Positions 16,562-26,095 are shown, counted from the stretch's first letter. The stretch: 64,000 bases of DNA from Variovorax guangxiensis (GCF_003952165.1 NZ_RXFT01000003.1:372001-436000); one strand, 5' to 3'. The notes: generated by a model not told the origin, from the sequence alone. Numbers and translations: made by a program.

Positions 16562-17991
16562 TGCGGACCCAGCCCCAGCCCGCCTTCGGCGCGCGCGCGG
16601 CAAAGGCGCCGATGCTCGGCCGCCGTCGGATGCAGGCGCAGGATGGGCGCGCGGTCCATCGCCGCATGCGCGATCTCCGCGAGCCGGCGCTGCAGCGCCC
16701 GGGCGTCCCAGTCGGGCGGCCATCCCTCCCACAGGCGCAGGCGGCCGGCCACGAATACGGCGCTGATCTGGTCGCGGTTGCCCAGGCGCACCAGGTCCCA
16801 GGTGAGATCGACGGAAGTGCACATTTCGGGCGTGTCGACGTCGACGATCAGGAAGTCGGCGTGCTTGCCCGCGGCGATCTCGCCGGTCAGGTGGTCCAGG
16901 CCCACGGCGCGCGCGCCTTCGTGCGTGGCGTGGTCGAACCAGGTCCAGCCGCCCCCGCTCGACGCATCGCCGATGGCCAGGCCGAAGGCCAGCTTCTGCG
17001 CGGCCTCGGCAGCGTCCATCAGGCGGAAGGCGTCGCTGCGCGTGGCGTCGGTGCCCAGGCCGAAGCGGATGCCCATGGCCGCCATCAGGTTCGCGGGCGC
17101 CACGGCGTTGCCCTTCCACTGGCTGGCGACGGGGTTGTAGCTCACGGCGGTGTCGGTGTCGCGCAGCAGCACGAGTTCGGACGGCGTGACGAGCGTGCCG
17201 TGTGCGATGAGCACCTGCGGGCCCAGCGCGCCCAGCCGGGCCAGCAACTCGAGCGGCCGGCAGCCGCGCTGGACCACCGAGCGCTCGACCGACGCGAGGT
17301 GCTCGTTGACGTGCGTCTGGAAGATGGCGCGCGCTTCGGCGCACAGGGACGAGACGCCGGCGAGCATCTCGTCGGAGGCGGCCTCGGGCACCGAGATGGC
17401 GAGCGACGGATGGACCAGTCCCTCGCGCGGCCAGCGGCCCAGGAAGTGTCCGGCCTGGGCCAGGATCTCCCGGCGCTCGCCGGCGCTGCTGTCGTTGCCG
17501 CCGTCGTTGCAGATCAGGCCGAGCACGCAGCGCAGCCCCGCTTCCTGCACGGCGGCCGCGATCGCGCCGATGTCGCCCGGCGCACGCGTGCCCGCGTCGC
17601 AGACGGTGGTGAAGCCGCCGCGCAGCGATTCGAGCGCCGCGAGCTTGGAGGCCAGGTAGACGAACTCGTCGTCCAGGCTGGATTCGAGCGGCACCCACAC
17701 GCGGCGGAAGATCTCGGACGGCTCGCCATAGGCCAGCGACTTGCCGAAGGACTGCGTCAGGTGATGGTGCGCGTCGATCATGCCGGGCATGAGCAGCTTG
17801 CCGGGAAGGGCCAGCGGCGTGAGATGAGGGTGGCGCGCGGCAAGGACGCCGGCGGGGCCGACATCGCGGAACAGTCCGCCGGCCACCAGCACGGCATGGC
17901 CGGTGGCCGGGCCGTCGCGCAGCATCAGGTGGTCGGGAACGAGCAGCAGCTCGTCGGCCGCGAGCATCGCGGCATCGAGTTCAGGAGACAT
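16558..17991 (-). CDS. Amidohydrolase-superfamily deaminase/chlorohydrolase-like enzyme
   Basis: The 477-residue protein has the metal-dependent hydrolase plan of the cytosine/guanine deaminase and TrzN/AtzA group: MPGMIDAHHHLTQ (HxH) after a short beta sandwich, QTHVNEHLASVE, IAHGTLVTPSE, and GLGTDATRSDAF near the end. It probably removes an amino or similar group from a heterocyclic ring. A nucleobase-type permease upstream in the same operon supports a purine, pyrimidine or analogue substrate. ATG 17991 gives a normal N-terminus; ATG 18036 overlaps the permease stop (ATGA) and would add a 15-residue leader, so the start is uncertain. Neither site has a clear Shine-Dalgarno. Confidence 0.83.
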   Translation of the reverse strand: MSPELDAAMLAADELLLVPDHLMLRDGPATGHAVLVAGGLFRDVGPAGVLAARHPHLTPLALPGKLLMPGMIDAHHHLTQSFGKSLAYGEPSEIFRRVWVPLESSLDDEFVYLASKLAALESLRGGFTTVCDAGTRAPGDIGAIAAAVQEAGLRCVLGLICNDGGNDSSAGERREILAQAGHFLGRWPREGLVHPSLAISVPEAASDEMLAGVSSLCAEARAIFQTHVNEHLASVERSVVQRGCRPLELLARLGALGPQVLIAHGTLVTPSELVLLRDTDTAVSYNPVASQWKGNAVAPANLMAAMGIRFGLGTDATRSDAFRLMDAAEAAQKLAFGLAIGDASSGGGWTWFDHATHEGARAVGLDHLTGEIAAGKHADFLIVDVDTPEMCTSVDLTWDLVRLGNRDQISAVFVAGRLRLWEGWPPDWDARALQRRLAEIAHAAMDRAPILRLHPTAAEHRRLCRARAEGGLGLGPQ

Positions 17992-18032
17992 GGTGAAGAG
18001 AGGAGAAAGAGAAAGAGGAAACGTGGCCCGGC

Positions 18033-19367
18033 TCATGCCTGCGAAGCAGGCGCCATCTCGGCGCGCTCCGCGTGGACGCGGTTGAAGACCATGTTGAGCA
18101 CCACCGCCGTGAGCGAGCCCATCGCCAGGCCGTTGCCCAGCACCAGCTGCAGCGTGTCGGGAAAGCGGCTGTAGAGCCCCGGCACGACGATGGGCAGCAG
18201 GCCCATGGTCAACGCGCCGGCCAGCACGAACATATTGCCGCGCTCGTGCAGGTCGACCTTGCGCAGCATGTCGATGCCCATCGTGCCGATGATCGCGAAC
18301 ACCACCATCGCGGTGCCGCCCACCACGGCCGAGGGAATGGCGCTGGCCAGCCGGCCCAGCGGCGCCGACAGCGCGATGAGGATCAGGATCGCACCCGCCG
18401 TGGCAGTGACGTAGCGCGAGCGCACATTGGTGGCGCGCACGATGCCGATGTTCTCGCCGCTGGTGATGATCATCGACGTGCCGAACAGTCCGCCCGCCAG
18501 CGACACCAGCGCATCGCCGCGGATGGTGCGCGGCACGGCTTCGCGCGGATCGATCCTGCGGCCGACCACCTCGGCCACCGCCACCGTCTGGCCCGTGGCC
18601 TCGACCATCGAGATCACGCTGAAGATCAGCAGCGGCACGGCCGCCACCACGTCGAAATGCGGCATGCCGAAGGGCAGCAGCGTCGGCGCGCTCCAGAGCG
18701 GGCCGGCCGCGACGGAGCCGAAATCCATCAGCCCGCAGGCCGCCGCCAGCAAGGTGCCCGCCAGCAGCCCCAGCAGCACCGCCAGTTGGCCGAGCATGCC
18801 CTTGAAAAGCCGCGCGAACAGCACCGTGAAGCCGATGGTCGCCAAGGCCAGCCCGATGTTCGCGGGATCGGCGAAAGTGGGCGAGCCGGCCTTGCCCGCG
18901 ATGATGCCGCCGTACACCTTCACCAGGTTGATGGACACCAGCAGCAGCAAGGTGCCGATGACGATCTTCGGAAAGTAGCGCAGGCAGCGCGCGAACACCG
19001 GCAGCACCAGGAAATAGAACAGGGCGGTGAGGATCACCGCGCCGGAGGCGGTCTGCAGGTCGCGCTGCTGCGCGATGGTCACGAACATCACGATGGGCGC
19101 CCCGCCCGGCACCATGACGAAGGGCAGCCGCGCCCCGAACTTCCACGGCCCGAAGGATTGCAGCAGCGTGCCCACGCCGCACAGCAGAAAGGTGGCGCTG
19201 ATCAGGTTGACCGTAAGGGCGGCGGGCAGGCCCAACGCCTTGGCCACCAGGAAAACGGAGGTGATGGGCACGGCAGCCATCACCAGCACATGCTGCAGGC
19301 CGAACAGGAGCAGTTGCGAAACGGGCAGCACGGCGTCGACGGCAGGGGCGTCGGATACACGGGACAT
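18033..19367 (-). CDS. NCS2-family nucleobase permease (xanthine/uracil type)
   Basis: This 444-residue membrane protein opens with LLFGLQHVLVMAAVPIT, a hallmark of nucleobase:cation symporter-2 proteins. It keeps the FSVISMVEATGQTVAVAE region of transmembrane helix 8 and the TSGENIG motif region. The family imports xanthine, uric acid, uracil and related rings with protons. AAGGA lies about eight bases before ATG 19367. It is first in an operon with an amidohydrolase and a TSUP carrier, and is divergent from a LacI regulator with matched operators in between. Confidence 0.9.
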   Translation of the reverse strand: MSRVSDAPAVDAVLPVSQLLLFGLQHVLVMAAVPITSVFLVAKALGLPAALTVNLISATFLLCGVGTLLQSFGPWKFGARLPFVMVPGGAPIVMFVTIAQQRDLQTASGAVILTALFYFLVLPVFARCLRYFPKIVIGTLLLLVSINLVKVYGGIIAGKAGSPTFADPANIGLALATIGFTVLFARLFKGMLGQLAVLLGLLAGTLLAAACGLMDFGSVAAGPLWSAPTLLPFGMPHFDVVAAVPLLIFSVISMVEATGQTVAVAEVVGRRIDPREAVPRTIRGDALVSLAGGLFGTSMIITSGENIGIVRATNVRSRYVTATAGAILILIALSAPLGRLASAIPSAVVGGTAMVVFAIIGTMGIDMLRKVDLHERGNMFVLAGALTMGLLPIVVPGLYSRFPDTLQLVLGNGLAMGSLTAVVLNMVFNRVHAERAEMAPASQA

Positions 19368-19391
19368 GATCGAATCCTTTGACCGGATTGG

Positions 19392-19411
19392 CGCCCAAAT
19401 CGATTTGGGCG
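19392..19411. promoter_or_regulatory. LacI-type operator 1, perfect 20-base palindrome
   Basis: CGCCCAAATCGATTTGGGCG is a perfect palindrome with a central CG, the classic shape of LacI/GalR-family operators. It lies 25 bases upstream of the NCS2 permease start, so a bound repressor would block that promoter. A second, imperfect copy is centred 70 bases away. Confidence 0.75.
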
Positions 19412-19461
19412 TGCTCGCAAAAAAATCCGCCGAGGCGGGTGAAGTACATTCCGGGACAACG

Positions 19462-19481
19462 CGCCCAAAACGATTTGGGAA
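19462..19481. promoter_or_regulatory. LacI-type operator 2, imperfect copy
   Basis: CGCCCAAAACGATTTGGGAA matches the perfect palindrome at 19392-19411 at all but three positions. It lies 33 bases before the lacI-type start. The pair suggests autoregulation and possibly looping between the two sites. Confidence 0.7.
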
Positions 19482-19513
19482 TTGAAGCACCGGTTTTTGA
19501 AAAGGTCAACGGG

Positions 19514-20563
19514 ATGAGTACCGAGCCATCGCCGCGAGCGAACATCAAGGACGTGGCGCGTGAAGCGGGCGTATCGCCCACCACCGTCTCGCATGCGCTC
19601 AACGCCCGCGGCCAGGTGGACGCCGAAACCCGCGCGCGCGTCGAGAAGGCCGCCCTGAAGCTCGGCTACCGGCCCAACCGCAACGCGCAGCGGCTGCGCA
19701 CGGGCGAGGCGCACATGATCGTGCTGTTGTCGTCGATGCCGTTTGCCGTGGCGGGCGGCCCTTCGAGGCTCGGCTTCCTCATGGAAGTGGCGGCCGTGGC
19801 CGCCTCGGCCGCGCTCGACCGGAACCTGGCGCTGGTGCTGGCGCCACCCATGGAAACGGGGCGCGTGCCGATGGAACTGCTCGACGTGGACGGAGCGCTG
19901 GTCATCGAGCCCTCCGCCGGAGACCCGAACATGGACTACCTGCTGCGGCGCGGCCTGCCGGTGGTCGCGATCGGCAAGCCCGCCGAGGCGGCCGGAGGCG
20001 CCGAAAGCGGGACGGCCCTGCCGCCCTACGTCGACATCCATTCGGGCGACACCACCCGGCTGCTGCTGGAGCATCTGCACACGCAGGGCGCGCGCAGGAT
20101 CGCGATGATCCTGGGCTCGGCGCAGCGCAACTCCTACGTGGAAGGCCAGGCCGCCTACCTCGCGTTCGCCGCCGCGCACCGGCAGGCGCCGCTGCTGTCG
20201 CTGGTCGACGAGGCGAAGGGCGAAAGCGGCGGCCGCGACGCCGCGCTGGCGCTGCTGGCGGCCCACCCCGACATCGACGCCTTCTGCGTGCCGGTGGATG
20301 CATTCGCCACGGGCGCGGTCGCGGCGGTTCTGGAGACCGGCCGGCGCATTCCCGAGGACGTGATGGTCGCCACCCGCTACGACGGCCTGCGCGCCCGCAC
20401 CAGCGTGCCGCCGCTCACTGCCGTGGACCTGCACCTGGACGAGGTGGCGCAGCAGGCCATCGCGCTGCTCTTCGACCACCTGCGCGGCGACACGGCGACG
20501 CGCAAGGTCGACGGGCCGGCGGCGCAGATCGTGCCGCGGCTGTCGTCGGCCCGCCGGGGGTGA
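19514..20563 (+). CDS. LacI/GalR-family transcriptional regulator
   Basis: The 349-residue protein has the N-terminal helix-turn-helix and hinge IKDVAREAGVSPTTVSHALN ... LGYRPNRNAQRLRTG, followed by a periplasmic-binding-protein-like effector domain. It is divergent from the NCS2 permease-amidohydrolase-TSUP operon. Two copies of a CG-centred palindrome in the gap are the probable binding sites. The effector is likely the transported ring compound or a breakdown product, which is inference. Sugar specificity, common for the family, is not implied by context. Confidence 0.93.
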   Translation: MSTEPSPRANIKDVAREAGVSPTTVSHALNARGQVDAETRARVEKAALKLGYRPNRNAQRLRTGEAHMIVLLSSMPFAVAGGPSRLGFLMEVAAVAASAALDRNLALVLAPPMETGRVPMELLDVDGALVIEPSAGDPNMDYLLRRGLPVVAIGKPAEAAGGAESGTALPPYVDIHSGDTTRLLLEHLHTQGARRIAMILGSAQRNSYVEGQAAYLAFAAAHRQAPLLSLVDEAKGESGGRDAALALLAAHPDIDAFCVPVDAFATGAVAAVLETGRRIPEDVMVATRYDGLRARTSVPPLTAVDLHLDEVAQQAIALLFDHLRGDTATRKVDGPAAQIVPRLSSARRG

Positions 20564-20572
20564 ACTTGAAGG

Positions 20573-21946
20573 CTACTTGGCCTTCGACACCCGCCACACG
20601 GTGTTGCCCACGTCGTCCGCCACGATCAGCGCGCCGGCCTTGTCGAGCGCCACCCCCACCGGCCGGCCGTGCGCCTTCTCGTCGGCGCTCAGGAAACCGG
20701 TCAGCACATCGATCGGCGGCCCGCTGGGCTTGCCGCCGATGAAGGGCACGAACACCACCTTGTAGCCCGACTTGGGCTTGCGGTTCCACGAGCCGTGCTC
20801 GCCGATGAAGGCGCCGCTGGCGAACTGCTCGGGCATGCCGCCCGGACGCGAGAAGGCCATGCCCAGCGGTGCGACGTGCGAGCCCAGCGCGTAGTCGGGT
20901 GCGATGGCCTTGGCGACCATCTGCGGGTTCTGCGGCTGCACGCGCGCGTCGACCACGCCGCCGTAGTAGCTCCAGGGCCAGCCATAGAAAGCGCCGTCCT
21001 TCACCGAGGTGAGGTAGTCGGGCACGAGGTCGCTGCCGATCTCGTCGCGCTCGTTCACCACGGTCCACAGTACCTGGGTGTCGGGCTCCCAGCCCATGCC
21101 GTTGGGGTTGCGCAGGCCGCTGGCGAAGAGGCGTTTCTCGCCGCTCTTCGTGTCAACCTCCCAGATGGCGGCGCGGCCCTCCTCGGCCGGCAGGCCGTTC
21201 TCGCCGATGTTGCTGTTGGAGCCGACCGTCACGTAGAGCTTGCTGCCGTCGGCATTGGCGATGACGTTCTTGGTCCAGTGGTGGTTGATGCCGGCGGGCA
21301 GCTGCGTCACCAATGTCGGGCTGGCGGTGATGGAGGTCTGGCCCTCGGTGTAGGGCACCTTCACCAGCGAATCGGCGTTGGCGACGAAGAGTTCGTTGCC
21401 CACCAGCACCATGCCGTAGGGGGAGCGGAGGTTGGCCATGAACACCTGCTTCACCTCGGCGACGCCGTCACCATCGGCGTCGCGCAGCAGGGTGATGCGG
21501 TTGGCGCTGGGCACGCCCGCGCCGGCGCGGCCCATGACCTTGCCCATGACCCAGTTGCGGATCTTGGCGATGGGGCCGCTGCCGCCGTCGTTGCTGTCGG
21601 CGGGCTTGGGCGGCTTGTTGCTCTCGGCCACGAGGATGTCGCCGTTGGGCAGCGTGTAGACCCAGCGCGGGTGGTCGAGGCCGCGCGCCAGCGCCGTCAC
21701 CTTCAGGCCTTCGGCGGGAACGGGCGTCGCGGTGTCGGTCCAGCCGACTGCGGGGGCGACGTTGACGGTGGGAATCAGGGTCTTGTTCGGCTCGGCCAGT
21801 TGCGGGCGGGGGCCGGTCGTCAGCTCGGGCGAGAGCTTGGCGGCCTCGCCGCAGCCGGCCACGAGCAACGCGGCCGCCAGGGCCAGGGCGCCCGCCTGCG
21901 GCCATGAAGACGGCATGCGGGTGGGTGCTTGCTGCTGTTTTTCCAT
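20573..21946 (-). CDS. Sorbosone/glucose-dehydrogenase-like beta-propeller lipoprotein
   Basis: This 457-residue exported protein has the lipobox LLVAGC after an N-terminal hydrophobic stretch, so it is probably an outer-membrane or periplasmic lipoprotein. The body matches the L-sorbosone/PQQ glucose dehydrogenase propeller family: [52 protein letters not shown] and the late [12 protein letters not shown] motif. These enzymes oxidise sugars or aldehydes with PQQ; whether this member binds PQQ is not shown. ATG 21946 is supported by AAGGAT about nine bases upstream. It is convergent with lacI, ten bases away, and has no obvious functional partner nearby. Confidence 0.85.
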   Translation of the reverse strand: MEKQQQAPTRMPSSWPQAGALALAAALLVAGCGEAAKLSPELTTGPRPQLAEPNKTLIPTVNVAPAVGWTDTATPVPAEGLKVTALARGLDHPRWVYTLPNGDILVAESNKPPKPADSNDGGSGPIAKIRNWVMGKVMGRAGAGVPSANRITLLRDADGDGVAEVKQVFMANLRSPYGMVLVGNELFVANADSLVKVPYTEGQTSITASPTLVTQLPAGINHHWTKNVIANADGSKLYVTVGSNSNIGENGLPAEEGRAAIWEVDTKSGEKRLFASGLRNPNGMGWEPDTQVLWTVVNERDEIGSDLVPDYLTSVKDGAFYGWPWSYYGGVVDARVQPQNPQMVAKAIAPDYALGSHVAPLGMAFSRPGGMPEQFASGAFIGEHGSWNRKPKSGYKVVFVPFIGGKPSGPPIDVLTGFLSADEKAHGRPVGVALDKAGALIVADDVGNTVWRVSKAK

Positions 21947-22076
21947 GCGTGATCCTTCGCGCGACGGCATGCCGCACATCGCCATCTTCTCCAGCCCGGC
22001 GGGCGCGGGAGTGTCGGCCGTGGGCGCTTTCTGGCGTGGGCGCACCTCATTCGCGCATCGCCGCTACCATCGCCGG

Positions 22077-22850
22077 ATGACCGACGACCTGTTCCGCGCC
22101 GACGCCTACCTGCGCAGCTGCGACGCCCGCATCGTGCGAATCGACGACACCGGCATCGTGCTGGACCGCACCGTGTTCTACCCGCTGGGCGGCGGACAGG
22201 CCGGAGACAGCGGCGTGCTGGCCCTGGCCGACGGGCGCGAAGTCGTCGTCGCCGACACCCGCAAGGCCAAGGACGCGGAAGGCCAGCCCACCGACGAGTT
22301 CATCCACGTGCCGGCCCCGGGGCAGGACGAACTGCTGGCCGCGCTGAAGCCCGGCGACGCGCTCACCGCCCGCATCGACTGGGAGCGCCGCCACCGCCTG
22401 ATGCGCTTCCACACCGCCACCCACCTGCTGTGCCACCTGGTGCCGCAGCCGGTGAACGGTTGCTCCATCACGCCCGAGTACGCGCGGCTCGACTTCCACA
22501 TGACCGATCCGCTCGACAAGGACTCGCTGACGGCCGGCCTGGCCCGGCTGGTCGAGGCGGCCCATCCGCTGACGGTCGGCGCCATCACCGACGAGGAGCT
22601 CGACGCCAACCCGGCGCTGGTCAAGAGCATGAGCGTGCAGCCGCCGCGCGGCACGGGCACGGTGCGCACCATCCGCATCGGCGGAACCGGCGACGGCGAG
22701 ACGGCTATCGACTTCCAGCCCTGCGGCGGCACGCATGTTGCAAACACCGCCGAGATCGGGGCGGTGGTGGTCACCAAGATAGAGAAGAAGAGCGCCAACA
22801 GCCGACGCGTGGTGCTGGGCTGGGGCTCGCAAGCCGCCACGGCGGCCTGA
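22077..22850 (+). CDS. AlaX-type alanyl-tRNA editing protein
   Basis: The 257-residue protein corresponds to the editing domain of alanyl-tRNA synthetase as a free-standing protein. It has the zinc motif HTATHLLCHL and later CGGTHVANTAEIG, plus the N-terminal YPLGGGQAGDSG segment. AlaX proteins hydrolyse Ser-tRNA(Ala) or Gly-tRNA(Ala) in trans, preventing mistranslation. ATG 22077 follows a short leader with no strong ribosome site. It is divergent from the sorbosone-dehydrogenase-like gene and 46 bases upstream of dsbD. Confidence 0.92.
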   Translation: MTDDLFRADAYLRSCDARIVRIDDTGIVLDRTVFYPLGGGQAGDSGVLALADGREVVVADTRKAKDAEGQPTDEFIHVPAPGQDELLAALKPGDALTARIDWERRHRLMRFHTATHLLCHLVPQPVNGCSITPEYARLDFHMTDPLDKDSLTAGLARLVEAAHPLTVGAITDEELDANPALVKSMSVQPPRGTGTVRTIRIGGTGDGETAIDFQPCGGTHVANTAEIGAVVVTKIEKKSANSRRVVLGWGSQAATAA

Positions 22851-22896
22851 ACCAAGCCCCGGAACTTCGCCCCCACCGATTGCTCCGACTGACGGC

Positions 22897-25137
22897 ATGA
22901 TCTTCCCGCGCATCCAATTCGCTACGCTTCTGATAGCAACAGCCGCAGCCAGCATGCCGGCGCTTGCGCAGTCGACGCCCGAACTGGCGTCCAAACCGGG
23001 CGCGGTGGTCACCACCCCCCACGTGCGCGCCGAACTCGTCGCCCATGCTCCCGACGGCGTGACACCCGGCGCCCCGGTCTGGGTCGGTCTGCAGATCGCG
23101 CACCAGCCCGAGTGGCACACCTACTGGAAAAACGCGGGCGACTCCGGCCTGCCCACCGAGATGACGTGGACGCTGCCGGCGGGCGTCTCGACCGGCGAGA
23201 TCGCATGGCCAGCGCCGAAGAAGATCCCGGTCGGCAGCCTCGCCAACTACGGCTACGAGAACACCGTGCTGCTGCCGGTGCCGCTGGAGGTTTCCACGCT
23301 CTACAAGCCGCCGGTGGCGCTGGGCGGCACGCCGGCGATGGACATCCAGCTCAAGGCCTCCTGGCTGGTCTGCCGCAAGGAATGCATTCCCGAGGAAGGC
23401 ACCTTCGCGCTGTCCCTGCCGCTGCGGGGCTCGACCGCGCTGCACAAGGCCGAGTTCGACACCGCCCTCGCCGCCCGCCCGCAGCCGCTGGCCAGGCCGG
23501 GCGCCATCGAGGTCGAAGGCCACAGCCTGAAGGTGCGGCTTGAGGGCCTGCCCGCCGCCGCGCAGGGCAAGACGCTGGAGTTCTTTCCCGAGACGCCCGA
23601 GGTGATCCGCACCGCGGCCGTCTCCGGCAAGGACTGGACCCAATCCTGGCAAGGCGACACCTGGACCGCCACGATGCCGCTGGCCGATCAGCGCAGTGCC
23701 AGCCCCACCGTCATGCCGGTGGTGGTGACGCTGCCCGAGGCCGACCGGCAGGCCGGCCAGCCGGTGGCATGGCGCGCCGAGGCGCCGGTTTCGGGCGCCT
23801 GGCCTGCGGCCGCCGCGCCGCGGGCAGCCGAGGTTTCACCAGCGCTGCAGGCCGCGCTCGCGGCCAATGCCGCGAATGCCGGTGCGGCAAAGGTCGCCGA
23901 ACTGCCCGCCCCGTCTTCCACCACCTTCCTGGCCGCGCTGCTGGGCGCCCTGTTCGGCGGCCTGCTGCTGAACCTGATGCCCTGCGTGTTCCCGATCCTC
24001 GCGATCAAGGTGCTGGGCTTCGCGCGGCAGGCCGGCAACGCCAGCGCGCACCGCAAGGCGGGGCTGGCCTACACGGGCGGCGTGATGCTGTCATTCCTCG
24101 CGCTGGGCGGCGGCATGCTGGCGCTGCGCGCGGCCGGCGCCGGGCTGGGCTGGGGCTTCCAGCTGCAGTCGCCGGGCGTGGTGGCTGCTCTTGCCGCACT
24201 TTTCACGCTGATCGGGCTGAACCTCGCGGGCGTGTTCGAGTTCGGCCGCGCCGCGCCCTCTTCGGTGTGCAGCGCGCAGGCCAGGCATCCGCTGGCCAAC
24301 GACTTCCTTTCGGGCGTGCTCGCCGTGGTCATCGCATCGCCCTGCTCCGCGCCGTTCATGGGGGCCTCGCTCGGTTTCGCCATCGGCCTGCCGGCGGCGC
24401 AGGCGCTGCTGCTGTTCGTGGCGCTGGGCTTCGGGCTGGCGCTGCCGTACCTGGTGGCCGGTTTCGTGCCTGCCGTTGCCTACCTGCTGCCCAAGCCCGG
24501 CCCGTGGATGGGCACGCTGCGCCGCCTGCTGGCCTTCCCGATGTTCGCCACCGTGGCCTGGCTGGTGTGGGTGCTCGGCCAGCAAAGCGGCATCGACGGC
24601 GCGGGCACGCTGCTGGCGCTGCTGGTGTGCATGGCCGCCATCGTCTGGGCGCTCACGCTGCGCGGGCGCACGCGGCTCGTGATCGCGGGCGTGCTGATCG
24701 CCTTCACCGCCGTGCTCACCGCCGCCATCGGCCGCAACGTGCTGCAGGTGGTGGAGCCCGCGAAGCTGGCATCGGCCGCCACGAAGGACGGGGCCGGTCA
24801 GCGCTGGCAGCCCTGGTCCGCCGAGCGCGTGGCGCAGTTGTCGGATGCGGGCCGGCCGGTCTTCATCGACTTCACCGCCGCATGGTGCGTGACCTGCCAG
24901 TACAACAAGAAGAGCACCCTGTCCGACGAGCAGGTGCTGGCCGACTTCGACGCCAAGAAGGTCGCGATGCTGCGCGCCGACTGGACCCGCCGCGACCCCG
25001 CCATCACCGCCGCGCTCACCGCGCTGGGCCGCAGCGGCGTGCCGGTGTACGTGCTGCAGGCGCCGGGCAAGCCGCCGGTCGTGCTGACGGAGATCCTGGG
25101 CAAGGACGAGGTCCGCGCCGCTATCGCCGCCCTCTGA
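22897..25137 (+). CDS. dsbD: DsbD-family thiol:disulfide interchange protein
   Basis: This 746-residue inner-membrane protein has the three-part plan of DsbD. A signal peptide precedes a periplasmic N-terminal domain with the WLVCRKECIPEEG cysteine pair. The membrane domain holds LMPCVFPIL and IASPCSAPFMG, the two redox-active cysteines. A C-terminal thioredoxin domain has AAWCVTCQ near residue 663. It passes electrons from cytoplasmic thioredoxin to the periplasm for disulfide isomerisation and cytochrome c maturation. It is longer than E. coli DsbD, and the N-terminal domain is of the larger DsbC/D-like type. A thioredoxin-like exported protein follows and may be a partner. Confidence 0.9.
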   Translation: MIFPRIQFATLLIATAAASMPALAQSTPELASKPGAVVTTPHVRAELVAHAPDGVTPGAPVWVGLQIAHQPEWHTYWKNAGDSGLPTEMTWTLPAGVSTGEIAWPAPKKIPVGSLANYGYENTVLLPVPLEVSTLYKPPVALGGTPAMDIQLKASWLVCRKECIPEEGTFALSLPLRGSTALHKAEFDTALAARPQPLARPGAIEVEGHSLKVRLEGLPAAAQGKTLEFFPETPEVIRTAAVSGKDWTQSWQGDTWTATMPLADQRSASPTVMPVVVTLPEADRQAGQPVAWRAEAPVSGAWPAAAAPRAAEVSPALQAALAANAANAGAAKVAELPAPSSTTFLAALLGALFGGLLLNLMPCVFPILAIKVLGFARQAGNASAHRKAGLAYTGGVMLSFLALGGGMLALRAAGAGLGWGFQLQSPGVVAALAALFTLIGLNLAGVFEFGRAAPSSVCSAQARHPLANDFLSGVLAVVIASPCSAPFMGASLGFAIGLPAAQALLLFVALGFGLALPYLVAGFVPAVAYLLPKPGPWMGTLRRLLAFPMFATVAWLVWVLGQQSGIDGAGTLLALLVCMAAIVWALTLRGRTRLVIAGVLIAFTAVLTAAIGRNVLQVVEPAKLASAATKDGAGQRWQPWSAERVAQLSDAGRPVFIDFTAAWCVTCQYNKKSTLSDEQVLADFDAKKVAMLRADWTRRDPAITAALTALGRSGVPVYVLQAPGKPPVVLTEILGKDEVRAAIAAL

Positions 25138-25173
25138 CGCCGCCCTTTGACGCCGCCCTTTGACGCCGCGCTT
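25135..25173 (+). repeat. Three tandem 13-base repeats starting at the dsbD stop codon
   Basis: TGACGCCGCCCTT occurs at 25135-25147 and 25148-25160, and TGACGCCGCGCTT at 25161-25173. A partial fourth TGACC follows. The first unit begins with the dsbD stop codon. Because 13 is not a multiple of three, changes in copy number would not alter the DsbD product. This looks like slipped-strand duplication. Confidence 0.8.
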
Positions 25174-25270
25174 TGACCACCAGCGTGACATGGGTTGTCA
25201 CAAGCACTTGAAGAAACCGTTCTAAGCTGCAGTTGTTGTTTGGAATTTTGTCTTGGAGTTCAAGCTGGCC

Positions 25271-25963
25271 ATGTCTCTCTCGCCAACCGCCGACTCGCGT
25301 TCCTTCCGCGCCGCGCGCAACGCCCGCGCCGCCCTGAGCCGGGCCTCCCGCCGTGCCGTCGTCGCCGCCGCCGTGGCGCTGGGCGCCACCTTCCTGATGG
25401 GCGGCAATGCCGCCGCAGCGCCCGCCGTGGGCCAGCAGGCGCCCGATTTCGTGGCCGTCGACACCACCGGCGCCAAGCACAAGCTGTCCGACTTCGCCGG
25501 CAAGTTCGTGGTGCTCGAATGGACCAACCCCGGCTGCCCCTTCGTGCGCAAGCACTACGGCAGCGGCAACATGCCCGCCACGCAGAAGGCCGCCACCGAC
25601 AAGGGCGTGGTGTGGCTGGCCATCAATTCCACCGAGCGCGCCGCCACCGACTACCTCAAGCCCGAGGCGCTCGACGCCTGGATGAAGTCGCAGAAGGCCG
25701 CGCCCACCGCCGTGCTGATGGACGAGGACGGCCTCATCGGCCAGGTCTACGGCGCGCGCACCACGCCGCACATCTTCATCATCGACCCCAAGGGCACGCT
25801 GGTGTACGCGGGCGGCATCGACAGCATCGCCTCGGCGCGGGTGGACGACATCAAGACCGCGACCAACTACGTGAACCAGGCCCTGGGCGAGGCCTTCGGC
25901 GGCAGGCCGATCTCGGCTGCCGCCACGCGGCCCTACGGCTGCTCGATCAAGTACAAGACCTGA
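25271..25963 (+). CDS. Exported thioredoxin-fold protein (AhpC/TSA-like), single active-site Cys
   Basis: The roughly 230-residue protein has an N-terminal export signal with an Arg-Arg pair (SRRAVVAAAVALG, ending near GNAAAAP), which could be Tat-type. The redoxin domain has APDFVAVDTTGAKHKLSDFAGKFVVLEW and then NPGCPFVRKHY: one Cys where thioredoxins have CxxC. A later Cys lies near the C-terminus (PYGCSIKYK). This fits the peroxiredoxin/TlpA-like group, probably periplasmic. Its position after dsbD suggests it may be reduced by DsbD. ATG 25271 is chosen over TTG 25253 because GGAG at 25255-25258 lies 12 bases before it. Confidence 0.82.
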   Translation: MSLSPTADSRSFRAARNARAALSRASRRAVVAAAVALGATFLMGGNAAAAPAVGQQAPDFVAVDTTGAKHKLSDFAGKFVVLEWTNPGCPFVRKHYGSGNMPATQKAATDKGVVWLAINSTERAATDYLKPEALDAWMKSQKAAPTAVLMDEDGLIGQVYGARTTPHIFIIDPKGTLVYAGGIDSIASARVDDIKTATNYVNQALGEAFGGRPISAAATRPYGCSIKYKT

Positions 25964-26005
25964 CGGCCGGGCAATTGGCCACACCCGCCGCGCGGCGAGT
26001 GACAG

Positions 26006-26030
26006 CTACCTGACCGCCGCAGTCAGGTAG
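26006..26030 (+). repeat. Inverted repeat upstream of the MHS-type transporter gene
   Basis: CTACCTGAC (26006-26014) pairs perfectly with GTCAGGTAG (26022-26030), with a 7-base loop. It lies 43 bases after the thioredoxin-like gene and 65 bases before the transporter start. There is no T-tract, so it may be a factor-assisted terminator or a regulator site. Confidence 0.5.
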
Positions 26031-26095
26031 CGGTCGGGGAGCCGCTACTACCCTTGGGCGAGCACATCGCCAGTACTGCCCAAGGGGACAACAAG

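Noticed and set aside
26006..26030. Intrinsic terminator after the thioredoxin-like gene
   Set aside because: A perfect 9-base-pair stem is present but is followed by GC-rich sequence rather than a T-tract; listed only as an inverted repeat.
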